DNA from: Johnsonella sp.
GTDB lineage: Bacteria > Bacillota > Clostridia > Lachnospirales > Lachnospiraceae
DNA: 52,891 bases
NCBI GenBank assembly: GCA_030529445.1
Contig: JAUMWW010000017.1
Span: forward strand, 1-52,891
Direction: 5' to 3'
The translations under genes were made by a program, and so were the position numbers. A model generated the notes under the pieces. The model searched no databases, had not been told where the DNA came from, and saw only the letters and a list, made by a program, of their open reading frames with translations. Shown here piece by piece: positions 32,013-40,560 of the stretch. Within the stretch, counting starts at the first letter, position 1. The number at the start of each line of letters is the position of its first letter.

Positions 32013-33233
32013 ATGAAGAAGAAAAAGCTGAAAATCTTCCTCCTTCTGCCTCTTATTGCGGTGATTTTATGCAACCTTCCCCTTGATATGTATTCGGAGG
32101 CGCATGCATATGTGGAGGCGCCCAGAGAGCCTGCGGAGGTGGGAAAGACACAGGCGGAGCTCAACTCCTATCCGGAGGAGGAATGGAAGAAGCTGATGGA
32201 TGATGTGCTGGAATATGAGGAGATAGAGGATCTGATTAAAAATTTCAATCCCGGAATTTCCTCCGCATGGGATTCCTACGATTCGGCAATAGAAAATCTC
32301 GGTGATGATATCAATGAGCTCAGAACGGCAAAGCGTGAGATGGAGAGCTTGAAGGAGAGCGCCAAAAAAGAAGGAGATATCGAGAGCTATTATCTGTACG
32401 GTGCTCAGGAGAAGGCGCTGAACGGGATTATCACGGGGATGAATAAATCCGAAGAAAGCCTTAATAAAAAAGAGGGCAATAAGACGGCGATGATCAGGCG
32501 GGGGCAGGCGCAGGCGGTCAGCGCCGCAAAATCCCTTTTCCTGACCTATCACAGCATGCTTGCCGGTGAGGAGGTCTTAAACGAGCTTGTGGCGCTCAAC
32601 GAAAAGCTGCTCTCGCAGAGCAGGAGCATGGTCGGTACGGGATTAGGTACAGGCAGGGATGTCAGCGCGGCAGAGACGCAGCTGCATTCGGCTCGCTCCA
32701 GGCTTTCTTCTTTGGAGGGAAGCAGGGAAAAGATCCGCAAGACGCTGATCATCATGTGCGGCTGGTCGGCGGATGCAAATCCCGTGATAGGGAGCGCACC
32801 CTCTTTGGATCTGAGCCGATTGGATAAAATGAATCCTTCCGCGGACAGCATCAAGGCAATCGGGAATAACTATGATCTGATCGATCTCAGGAATTCGACC
32901 TATAAAAAATCTCCGGGCGCACAAAATGCCAGAGATCTTACCACGCAGCAATTGGAAGATCTGCTCAGGCTTAGGCTGGATGAACTCTATGCGGATGCCC
33001 AGTCGAAGAAAAATGCTTATGAGGCGGTTTCTGTGGGATATCAATCGGCGGAGCTGGCAAAGAATGCGGCGGATAGGAAGAAAAACCTCGGCATGATTTC
33101 GGATGCGGAATATCTTGCGCAGAAACTGCTGTATACGGAGAAAAAAACGGCGTTAAAAAGCGCCGAGCTGGAGCTTTTTCAGAGCCTGAACGTTTATGAA
33201 GATGCGGTAGCAGGTCAGCTCGATCTTGAATAA
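32013..33233 (+). CDS. Secreted TolC-family-like coiled-coil protein 2
   Basis: This 406-residue protein is a diverged copy of the one upstream. It has a signal peptide (about 1-32, cleavage after AHA), long helices, and the matching segments GTGLGTGRDVSAAETQLHSA near 218, MCGWSADANPVIGSAP near 255 (compare LSCGWSYNASPEFGELP) and RKKNLGMISDAEYLAQKLLY near 360. Both proteins also share an MNP-containing stretch after the CGW motif. The start at ATG 32013 has a perfect AAGGAGGGAAAG site. Tandem placement and shared motifs point to duplication followed by joint function, perhaps as a hetero-oligomer (inference). Confidence 0.75.
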   Translation: MKKKKLKIFLLLPLIAVILCNLPLDMYSEAHAYVEAPREPAEVGKTQAELNSYPEEEWKKLMDDVLEYEEIEDLIKNFNPGISSAWDSYDSAIENLGDDINELRTAKREMESLKESAKKEGDIESYYLYGAQEKALNGIITGMNKSEESLNKKEGNKTAMIRRGQAQAVSAAKSLFLTYHSMLAGEEVLNELVALNEKLLSQSRSMVGTGLGTGRDVSAAETQLHSARSRLSSLEGSREKIRKTLIIMCGWSADANPVIGSAPSLDLSRLDKMNPSADSIKAIGNNYDLIDLRNSTYKKSPGAQNARDLTTQQLEDLLRLRLDELYADAQSKKNAYEAVSVGYQSAELAKNAADRKKNLGMISDAEYLAQKLLYTEKKTALKSAELELFQSLNVYEDAVAGQLDLE

Positions 33234-33239
33234 ATAAAA

Positions 33240-33319
33240 AGGAGTGCAGCGGCTTCGCCTACTCTTTGAAAAGCATGAATACCCAGCTTTACAAAGAGCG
33301 AAGCGCTTTCTGCACTCCT
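33240..33319 (-). terminator. 80-nt nested hairpin after the TolC pair and Rrf2 gene
   Basis: AGGAGTGCAG (33240-33249) pairs perfectly with CTGCACTCCT (33310-33319). Inside it GCGGCTTCGC pairs with GCGAAGCG, and CTCTTTG with CAAAGAG. On the minus strand the hairpin is followed by TTTTTA, so it ends the Rrf2 transcript and overlaps that gene's stop codon. It lies just after the plus-strand TolC pair, but has no T run on that side. Confidence 0.65.
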
Positions 33320-33824
33320 AGCCCCTCTCGGAGGATGGAACTTCTTGGCTTTGCTCGGAGAGTGAGGGCTTATTTTTTTGTGTATCGGATGAACTTGAGG
33401 AAGCCGCTTTTCGTATCGCGAGCTCTTCCTGAAGCAGATCTTCCAATGTGATACCGTCGACCACCCGGTTTACGGCATCCGCAATCTGTTTAAAGACGTT
33501 TTTCGTAACGCAGCTTCCCTCTCTCCAGCAGGGTTCCGTATTGGAGTCCAGGCAGTAGATCGGAACGAGATTGCCCTCCGTCGCCCGGAGAATATCTCCT
33601 ACCGAGTATTCTTTCGGTTCTTTCGAGAGAATATAACCTCCCTGAGCCCCTCTTATGCTTTTGACAAGCCCGGATTTGACGAGCCCGGAGACAATCTGCT
33701 CGAGGTATTTTTCTGAAATCTGCTGATTTTTTGCGACCTGATTGATTTTCGTGGCATGCTCAGGGTTCATGGCAAATTCAATCATCATTCTCAGGGCATA
33801 GCGTCCTTTGGTTGAAATCTTCAT
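33318..33824 (-). CDS. Rrf2 family transcriptional regulator (IscR-like cysteines)
   Basis: The 168-residue protein starts with the Rrf2 signature MKISTKGRYALRMMIEFA and has a winged helix with ISEKYLEQIVSGLVKSGLV near 45 and RGAQGGYILSKEPKEYSVGD near 70. Three cysteines lie in YCLDSNTEPCWREGSCVTKN near 105, the position of the [2Fe-2S] ligands of IscR, so it may sense Fe-S status or nitrosative/oxidative stress; Cys-free relatives such as CymR do not. The C-terminal tail is Ser-rich. ATG 33824 has AGGGAGG upstream. No isc/suf gene is in the window, so its targets are unknown. Confidence 0.9.
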   Translation of the reverse strand: MKISTKGRYALRMMIEFAMNPEHATKINQVAKNQQISEKYLEQIVSGLVKSGLVKSIRGAQGGYILSKEPKEYSVGDILRATEGNLVPIYCLDSNTEPCWREGSCVTKNVFKQIADAVNRVVDGITLEDLLQEELAIRKAASSSSSDTQKNKPSLSEQSQEVPSSERG

Positions 33825-33875
33825 GATAACCTCCCTATATTTCGGCATAATTTCTGAAAAATTGCCGTTTTGGTT

Positions 33876-33910
33876 CCTCGAAGAGGCTTATGCCCGCCAA
33901 GAGGCGGGGC
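33876..33910 (-). promoter_or_regulatory. Two hairpins in the Rrf2 gene leader
   Basis: CCTC-GAA-GAGG (33876-33886) and CCCGCC-AAGA-GGCGGG (33893-33908) lie side by side in the untranslated leader, between the promoter and the start codon at 33824. They could control leader stability or translation. Confidence 0.35.
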
Positions 33911-33943
33911 TAAAGGCAAATACGAAGAACGGACTATGCAATA

Positions 33944-33972
33944 ATTGTAACAAATATAAGGATAAAAGTAAA
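33944..33972 (-). promoter_or_regulatory. Promoter of the Rrf2 regulator gene
   Basis: On the minus strand TTTACT (33972-33967) and TACAAT (33949-33944) are 17 bases apart, giving a leader of about 110 bases. Confidence 0.5.
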
Positions 33973-33994
33973 TATTCAAAGCAGGGGGAAAGCG

Positions 33995-34810
33995 ATGTAT
34001 AAGATGTTGGTTCTGGATTTGGACGGAACCCTGACAAACAGTAAAAAACAATTGAGTAAAAGAACAAAGGAAAGATTGATCGGGGCGATGGAGGAGGGAA
34101 TGCTTATCACGCTTGCAAGCGGGCGTTCGCTCAAGGGAATTATCCATATTGCGGATGAGATCGGGATGCAAGAAAGAGGAGGGTATATTATTGCATTTAA
34201 CGGATCCCTTGTTATCGAGCTCGGCAGCGGGAAGCATCTCAAAGAAGAATTTATGGATCGGAAATATTATCCGGAAATTCTGGCGCTGAGCAGGGAGTAT
34301 GAGGTTGATCTGCTCACTTACGGAAGAGAGCAAAAAAATCTGCTTACGAATAATTCCTCCAACCCTTATGCAAAGCTCGATGCGATGATTAACAGGATGG
34401 AGCTGATAGAGGAAAGGGATATGCAGGCAGCTCTCGATTATCCCGTGCCGAAGTTCTTATTTCTGGGAGAGGCAAAGAGGATGGAGAGGATTGAGGCGGA
34501 GCTTAAGCAAAGAATAGGAGAGAAATTGGAGGTCTGCCGATCGGAGCCTTATTTTTTGGAGATCATGCCGAAGGGAATCGATAAGGGCAATGCGCTCGAA
34601 AGCCTATGCGAAAGCATAGGGATTCCGATAAGCCGGACGATCGCATTCGGGGACGGATATAACGATCTGGGAATGATCAAGACTGCGGGACTCGGCGTGG
34701 CGATGGAAAATGCCGTGCCCCGGATCAAGGAGGCGGCAGGCTATATCACCTCTTCCAACGATGAGGACGGGGTAGCAAAGGCATTGGATCGGCTGCTTGG
34801 AAAGGAATAA
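33995..34810 (+). CDS. Cof-type HAD phosphatase
   Basis: The 271-residue protein is a class IIB HAD hydrolase. Motif I is LDLDGTLTNSKKQLS near residue 10, motif II the Ser/Thr in TLASGRSLKGII near 42, motif III the Lys in GIDKGNALESLCESIG near 195, and motif IV is IAFGDGYNDLGMIKTAGLG near 215. Relatives remove phosphate from sugar phosphates, FMN or PLP; no substrate can be assigned. The start has CAGGGGGAAAG upstream. Confidence 0.9.
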   Translation: MYKMLVLDLDGTLTNSKKQLSKRTKERLIGAMEEGMLITLASGRSLKGIIHIADEIGMQERGGYIIAFNGSLVIELGSGKHLKEEFMDRKYYPEILALSREYEVDLLTYGREQKNLLTNNSSNPYAKLDAMINRMELIEERDMQAALDYPVPKFLFLGEAKRMERIEAELKQRIGEKLEVCRSEPYFLEIMPKGIDKGNALESLCESIGIPISRTIAFGDGYNDLGMIKTAGLGVAMENAVPRIKEAAGYITSSNDEDGVAKALDRLLGKE

Positions 34811-34831
34811 AGAAAAGAGACGCAGATCAAA

Positions 34832-34861
34832 TAGACAAAATGCCGTATAATATGCTATACT
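34832..34861 (+). promoter_or_regulatory. Promoter of glnS
   Basis: TAGACA (34832-34837) is followed after 18 bases by TATACT (34856-34861), 55 bp before the glnS start. A second TATAAT lies within the spacer. I see no T-box leader. Confidence 0.45.
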
Positions 34862-34916
34862 TCACTTCATACTAAATGGAGAAGAGCAATAAAAAGCGCT
34901 TTATGATGGGGGTATT

Positions 34917-36623
34917 ATGGAGAATAAAGAGATGAAGGAAAAAGAGATCGTAAAAAAAGAAGAGGTCTCGAAGCATTTTATAGAAATGGAGATAGATAAG
35001 GATCTTGCGGAGGGAAGGTATGAGAGCGTCCATACCCGTTTTCCGCCGGAGCCGAACGGTTACCTGCATATAGGGCATGCAAAATCCATTCTTCTCAACT
35101 ACGGGATTGCACAAAAATACAAGGGGAAGTTCAATCTCCGTTTTGATGACACCAATCCGACCAAGGAAAAAGAGGAGTTTGTCGAGTCCATCAAGGAAGA
35201 TGTGGAATGGCTCGGCGCCGAATATGAGGACAGATTATATTTTGCCTCCGATTATTTTGATGAAATGATAGAAAAAGCCATTCTCCTGATCAAGAAGGGA
35301 AAGGCATTTGTCTGCGATCTGAGTCCCGAAGAGATCAGGGAATACAGGGGCGATTTTAATACAACGGGCAAGGAGAGCCCTTACAGAAACCGCAGCATAG
35401 AAGAGAACCTGAGATTATTCGAAGAAATGAGAGAGGGAAAATGTGCGGAAGGCTCCCGGGTGCTCAGGGCAAAGATCGATATGAACTCCGCCAATATCAA
35501 TATGAGGGATCCTATCATTTACCGGGTGGCACATGCGCATCACCATAATACGAAGGATAAGTACTGCATCTATCCGATGTATGATTTTGCCCATCCCCTG
35601 GAGGATGCGATCGAGAAAATCAGCCACAGCCTCTGCACTTTGGAATTTGAGGATCACAGACCCTTATACGAGTGGTTTGTCAACGAATGCGAATACGAAA
35701 ACCCGCCCAGACAGATCGAGTTTGCCAAGCTCTATCTGACCAATGTCATTACGGGCAAGAGATATATCAAGAAACTCGTTGAAGAGGGCATCGTGGACGG
35801 CTGGGATGATCCGAGGCTGGTATCGATTGCGGCACTCAGAAGAAGAGGCTATACTCCGGAATCCATCAAGAAATTTGTGGAGCTTTGCGGAGTATCCAAG
35901 GCAAATTCTTCGGTGGACTATGCCATGCTCGAATACTGCATCAGAGAAGATTTGAAGCTTAAGAAGCCGAGAATGATGGCGGTGCTGGATCCGATCAGGC
36001 TGATCATAGACAATTATCCGGAAGGCAGGACGGAGATGCTTGAGATTCCGAATAATCTTGAGAATCCCGAGCTCGGCAGCAGAACGGTGGAATTCGGCAG
36101 GGAGCTTTACATAGAAAGAGAGGATTTTATGGAGGAGCCACCGAAGAAGTATTTCCGTCTCTTCGTAGGAAACGAGGTCAGGCTGATGGGTGCGTATTTT
36201 ATCAAATGCACCGGATTTGAAAAGGACGAAGAAGGAAATATCACGGCGGTTCATGCCGAGTACGATCCGCAGACCAAGAGCGGAAGCGGATTTGACCAGA
36301 GAAAGGTCAAGGGAACGATTCACTGGGTTCATGCCGGTACCGCACAAAAGGCGGAATGCAGGCTGTATGAAAACATCGTCGATGAGGAGAAGGGGAAGCT
36401 GGATGAGAACGGAGAGCTCAACCTTAATCCGGATTCTCTGAAAATTATCGAAGCCGCATATGTGGAGCCCATGCTGAAGGAGGCAAAAGCCTATGAAAGC
36501 TTTCAGTTTGTGCGAAACGGCTATTTCTGTGCGGATGCAAAGGACTCGAAAGAAGGGGCTCCCGTCTTTAACAGGATCGTCAGTCTGAAGAGTTCCTTTA
36601 AGATAGAGGCGCAGCCCCGCTAA
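34917..36623 (+). CDS. glnS: Glutaminyl-tRNA synthetase
   Basis: It charges tRNA-Gln with glutamine. The 568-residue class I synthetase has [19 protein letters not shown] near 42 (HIGH motif) and [20 protein letters not shown] near 75. [20 protein letters not shown] near 270 is followed by [20 protein letters not shown]. The KMSKS-equivalent, VMSKR in E. coli, reads ITGKR, keeping Lys-Arg. The C-terminal anticodon-binding barrels (about 350-568) are full length and there is no YqeY extension. Presence of GlnRS means tRNA-Gln need not rely only on the GatCAB route. Confidence 0.95.
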   Translation: MENKEMKEKEIVKKEEVSKHFIEMEIDKDLAEGRYESVHTRFPPEPNGYLHIGHAKSILLNYGIAQKYKGKFNLRFDDTNPTKEKEEFVESIKEDVEWLGAEYEDRLYFASDYFDEMIEKAILLIKKGKAFVCDLSPEEIREYRGDFNTTGKESPYRNRSIEENLRLFEEMREGKCAEGSRVLRAKIDMNSANINMRDPIIYRVAHAHHHNTKDKYCIYPMYDFAHPLEDAIEKISHSLCTLEFEDHRPLYEWFVNECEYENPPRQIEFAKLYLTNVITGKRYIKKLVEEGIVDGWDDPRLVSIAALRRRGYTPESIKKFVELCGVSKANSSVDYAMLEYCIREDLKLKKPRMMAVLDPIRLIIDNYPEGRTEMLEIPNNLENPELGSRTVEFGRELYIEREDFMEEPPKKYFRLFVGNEVRLMGAYFIKCTGFEKDEEGNITAVHAEYDPQTKSGSGFDQRKVKGTIHWVHAGTAQKAECRLYENIVDEEKGKLDENGELNLNPDSLKIIEAAYVEPMLKEAKAYESFQFVRNGYFCADAKDSKEGAPVFNRIVSLKSSFKIEAQPR

Positions 36624-36764
36624 ACTTTGCCGAAACAAAAATACCGGAAGGATAATAAAGAGGATCCTTTTCCATAATAAAAAATCAACGGCTTGCTTTA
36701 CATATTTGCAGATATGAGAAGCGAGCTGTTTTTCTTAAATGAAGGATACTGCCGAGGTGAAGAG

Positions 36765-38168
36765 ATGGAACTGATCATTCCTCCCGATCAGAGGGGAAAA
36801 TATCTGTATGAGCAGATTTATGAATATATCAAAAAAGAGATCAAAGAGGGAAGAATGAGCAAAGGAGAGAGGCTTCCTTCGACAAGAAAGCTTGCTTCCT
36901 CTTTAAAGCTGAGCCGTTCCACGGTACAGCTTTCTTATGAGCAGCTGGAGGCGGAGGGCTATATCGAGGGGAGAGCCTGCAAAGGATATTATATTTCGGA
37001 TATCGAAGCCCTCTATCACCGGGGAGAAAAAAACTTTGCCCCCGCAGCGGTTTCGGAAAAGGAAAGCCCCCCTCGGTGCAGGGTGGATTTTTCTCCACGG
37101 GGAATCGATTTTGGCGCGTTTCCTTCCGGAATATGGAGAAGGCTTGCCAGAGAAAGCTTTATCGATGAGAATAAAGAAATGTTTGCGGCGGGAGAGGGAA
37201 GGGGAGAGCTTGCTCTGCGGGAAGAGATCTCACGCTATCTGCACCGCGCAAGAGGAGTGGAGGCGGATCCGGAAAAAATTCTGATCGGAGCGGGAAACGA
37301 ATACTTAATGCTGCTGCTGGGGCTGCTCGTTCAAAAGCAGAGGATTGCGATGGAAAACCCCACCTACGGAAAAGCATACAGAGTTTTTTGCAGCATGGAC
37401 TGGGAAGTTTTAAGCATGGATATGGATGAGAGCGGAATGCGGGCGGATTTGCTTAAGAAATCGAATGCGGGATTTGCCTATATTATGCCTTCCCATCAAT
37501 ATCCCACCGGAATAGTAATGCCTGCCGCGCGAAGGAGAGAGCTGATCAACTGGGCGCTGGGAGGAGAAAACAGATATATCATCGAAGACGATTATGACAG
37601 TGAATTCCGCTACAGGGGAAGACCCATTCCCGCGATGCAGGGAATGGGAGGAGAGGAATGCATTATCTATACGGGAACTTTTTCCAAGGCGATCGCTCCG
37701 GCAATCAGAGCGGGCTTTATGCTTCTCCCCGAAAGACTGATGAAGAAATATGAAGAAAATCTCTCCTATCTTTCCTGTACCGTGCCGAAGCATGATCAGA
37801 ATATTCTCCTGCGTTTCCTCTCTCAGGGATATTTCGAGCGCCATCTGAATAAGATGAGAAATCTTTATAAGAGCAAGCAGGAGGTGCTTTTGGAAGAACT
37901 TGCCGATTTTTCGCGGGATTTTCGGATTCACGGAGACCAGGCGGGACTGCATCTGATCATAGAGAGCCTGAGGGAAGAAGACAGAGTGCTTGCCGCAAGG
38001 GCGATGGAAAGCGGCGTAAGAGTATATCCGATTTCGGATTTTCTTATCGGAAAAGAAGAGGGATGCAGGCGCAGTGAACTGATTCTCGGATTTGCCGCCT
38101 TGAGCAAGGAGGAGATCCGGGAGGGCTGCAGGCTTTTAAAAGCCGCATGGGGAATCAAAAAAAGATAG
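36765..38168 (+). CDS. MocR-type GntR/aminotransferase regulator
   Basis: The 467-residue protein joins an N-terminal GntR winged helix (KYLYEQIYEYIKKEIKEGRM, then LPSTRKLASSLKLSRSTVQL, about 10-75) to a fold-type I aminotransferase domain. That domain has PSHQYPTGIVMPAARRRELI near 245, IIEDDYDSEFRYRG near 272 and the PLP lysine in YTGTFSKAIAPAIRAGFML near 305. Relatives such as PdxR, GabR and EhuR sense PLP or amino compounds and activate nearby genes. No pdxST or gab gene lies beside it; the next genes are a GNAT and ilvN. ATG 36765 is preceded by GAGGTGAAG. Confidence 0.92.
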   Translation: MELIIPPDQRGKYLYEQIYEYIKKEIKEGRMSKGERLPSTRKLASSLKLSRSTVQLSYEQLEAEGYIEGRACKGYYISDIEALYHRGEKNFAPAAVSEKESPPRCRVDFSPRGIDFGAFPSGIWRRLARESFIDENKEMFAAGEGRGELALREEISRYLHRARGVEADPEKILIGAGNEYLMLLLGLLVQKQRIAMENPTYGKAYRVFCSMDWEVLSMDMDESGMRADLLKKSNAGFAYIMPSHQYPTGIVMPAARRRELINWALGGENRYIIEDDYDSEFRYRGRPIPAMQGMGGEECIIYTGTFSKAIAPAIRAGFMLLPERLMKKYEENLSYLSCTVPKHDQNILLRFLSQGYFERHLNKMRNLYKSKQEVLLEELADFSRDFRIHGDQAGLHLIIESLREEDRVLAARAMESGVRVYPISDFLIGKEEGCRRSELILGFAALSKEEIREGCRLLKAAWGIKKR

Positions 38169-38204
38169 GGTGAAGCGACCTGAGAGGAGGGAGGCGGAAT
38201 AAAG

Positions 38205-38702
38205 ATGGAGATCAGAAAAGCAAAAAAGGAAGAAATCGAAAGTTTAATGCGAATTTTCGAGGAAGCCAAAAGCTTCATGAGAAGCTGCGGAAATACGGAG
38301 CAGTGGAATGATGGATATCCTTCCAGAGAGCTGATACTGGAGGATATCGAGAAGGGAAAGAGCTATGTCGCAGTGGAAAACGAAGAGATTCTGGCAAGCT
38401 TTATGTACGATACGGAGGGAGATCCCGCCTATCAAAACATCGAGGGAGGGAGCTGGCCGGATGAGGAGCCCTATGCGGTGGTGCACAGAATAGCCAGCAA
38501 AAGAGGAAGCAACGGAATCGGAGCATATTGTCTGGACTGGGCGTATAACGCTTCCGGCAATCTCAGGATAGATACGCATAAGGATAATATTCCGATGAGA
38601 AGGCTTTTGGAGAAATTGGGCTTTCAATTCTGCGGTATTGTCGATCTCGGAGACCGGAAATTAAGGATGGCTTTTTCGAAAAAGAAAAATCTGAGGTTTT
38701 AA
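38205..38702 (+). CDS. GNAT family N-acetyltransferase
   Basis: The 165-residue single-domain GNAT starts EIRKAKKEEIESLMRIFEEA and has HRIASKRGSNGIGAYCLDWA near 105, the acetyl-CoA loop region. DTHKDNIPMRRLLEKLGFQF near 128 is the usual last motif. The pattern with EQWNDGYPSRELILEDIEKG near 32 is common in a widespread Firmicutes subfamily of unknown substrate. It follows the MocR gene by 36 bases and is probably co-transcribed, so it could be a target or partner of that regulator. Confidence 0.87.
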   Translation: MEIRKAKKEEIESLMRIFEEAKSFMRSCGNTEQWNDGYPSRELILEDIEKGKSYVAVENEEILASFMYDTEGDPAYQNIEGGSWPDEEPYAVVHRIASKRGSNGIGAYCLDWAYNASGNLRIDTHKDNIPMRRLLEKLGFQFCGIVDLGDRKLRMAFSKKKNLRF

Positions 38703-38706
38703 AAAA

Positions 38707-38718
38707 CAGTATATATAC
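38707..38718. promoter_or_regulatory. AGTATATATACT palindrome upstream of ilvN promoter
   Basis: A perfect 12-bp palindrome lies 50 bp upstream of the -35 box of ilvN. An ATATCA/TGATAT inverted repeat with a 12-base gap lies between it and the promoter. Either could be a regulator site. Confidence 0.3.
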
Positions 38719-38767
38719 TCCTTATATCAGATATAGATTTTTGATATCATGGCACTTATGCACTCGG

Positions 38768-38796
38768 TTGACAAGGATATTTGTGCTTGTTAATAT
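38768..38796 (+). promoter_or_regulatory. Strong promoter of ilvN-ilvC
   Basis: A perfect TTGACA (38768-38773) and TAATAT (38791-38796) are separated by 17 bases, 30 bp upstream of the ilvN start. The short leader leaves no room for a leader-peptide attenuator or T-box. Confidence 0.7.
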
Positions 38797-38825
38797 ATTT
38801 GTTAAAGTAAGCAGGAGGGAAGGAT

Positions 38826-39323
38826 ATGAGAATAGTTCTGTCATTATTGGTGGATAATACCGCAGGTGTATTGAGCAGAGTCTCCGGTTTGTTTTCGAGG
38901 AGGGGATATAATATAGAATCTCTTACCGTAGGGGCAACGCTGAATCCGAATTACTCCAGGATGACCGTGGTTTCCGTGGGAGACGAGGAGGTTTTGGAGC
39001 AGGTCGAGAAACAGTTAAGAAAGCTCGAAGACGTGAAGGATATCAAGGCGCTGCATGAAAAACAGAGTGTATTCAGAGAACTGATCATGGTTAAGGTAAG
39101 AGCAAATGTCAACCAGCGTCAGGCGATCGCCGCCGTTGCGGAAATTTTCAGAGCCGCAATCGTCGATGTGGCAAAGGATTCTCTCACCGTGATGCTTACG
39201 GGAGACAATGATAAGCTGGAGGCTCTGATCGGTCTTTTGGAAGAATATGAGATTTTGGAGCTTGCCAGAACCGGATTGACCGGTCTTTCAAGGGGCTCGG
39301 AGGATGTGAGGTATCTTCCCTGA
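38826..39323 (+). CDS. ilvN: Acetolactate synthase small (regulatory) subunit
   Basis: This subunit activates IlvB and gives valine feedback control. The 165-residue length and N-terminal ACT domain (LSLLVDNTAGVLSRVSGLFS, then RRGYNIESLTVGAT) are typical of IlvH/IlvN, and the C-terminal half (ELIMVKVRANVNQRQAIAAV near 80) matches the second domain. The catalytic ilvB is not adjacent and must lie elsewhere. The next gene is ilvC, 72 bases downstream, so both belong to branched-chain amino acid synthesis. Confidence 0.95.
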   Translation: MRIVLSLLVDNTAGVLSRVSGLFSRRGYNIESLTVGATLNPNYSRMTVVSVGDEEVLEQVEKQLRKLEDVKDIKALHEKQSVFRELIMVKVRANVNQRQAIAAVAEIFRAAIVDVAKDSLTVMLTGDNDKLEALIGLLEEYEILELARTGLTGLSRGSEDVRYLP

Positions 39324-39326
39324 TAA

Positions 39327-40415
<1,089 letters not shown>

Positions 40416-40433
40416 TAAAAAACATAGATCATA

Positions 40434-40482
40434 TTTTGGTTACAATCATACAGTTTGATCAGAGGTATGGCTGTAACCAAAA
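40434..40482 (+). terminator. Hairpin between ilvC and the carboxyltransferase gene
   Basis: TTTTGGTTACA (40434-40444) pairs perfectly with TGTAACCAAAA (40472-40482), and CATAC with GTATG inside. There is no clean T run behind it, so it may end ilvC transcription or act as a regulator site for the next operon. Confidence 0.45.
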
Positions 40483-40487
40483 CTTTG

Positions 40488-40499
40488 TTTTGATCAAAA
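40488..40499. promoter_or_regulatory. TTTTGATCAAAA palindrome before the decarboxylase operon
   Basis: A perfect 12-bp palindrome lies 62 bp upstream of the first gene of the decarboxylase operon. A related TTTGATCA occurs at 40454-40461 inside the upstream hairpin. Paired copies suggest a regulator-binding site. Confidence 0.4.
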
Positions 40500-40560
40500 T
40501 ACGGAAAGCTTTGTGCTTTTGTCGATTTTTATACTTAAGGAACATGGAGGTTTTTATCAT

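Noticed and set aside
34862-34916. T-box riboswitch before glnS
   Set aside because: The leader between promoter and start is only about 50 bases with no T-box or specifier stem.
35664-36638. 324-codon open frame on the minus strand opposite glnS
   Set aside because: Shadow of glnS; composition is that of reverse-complemented coding sequence.
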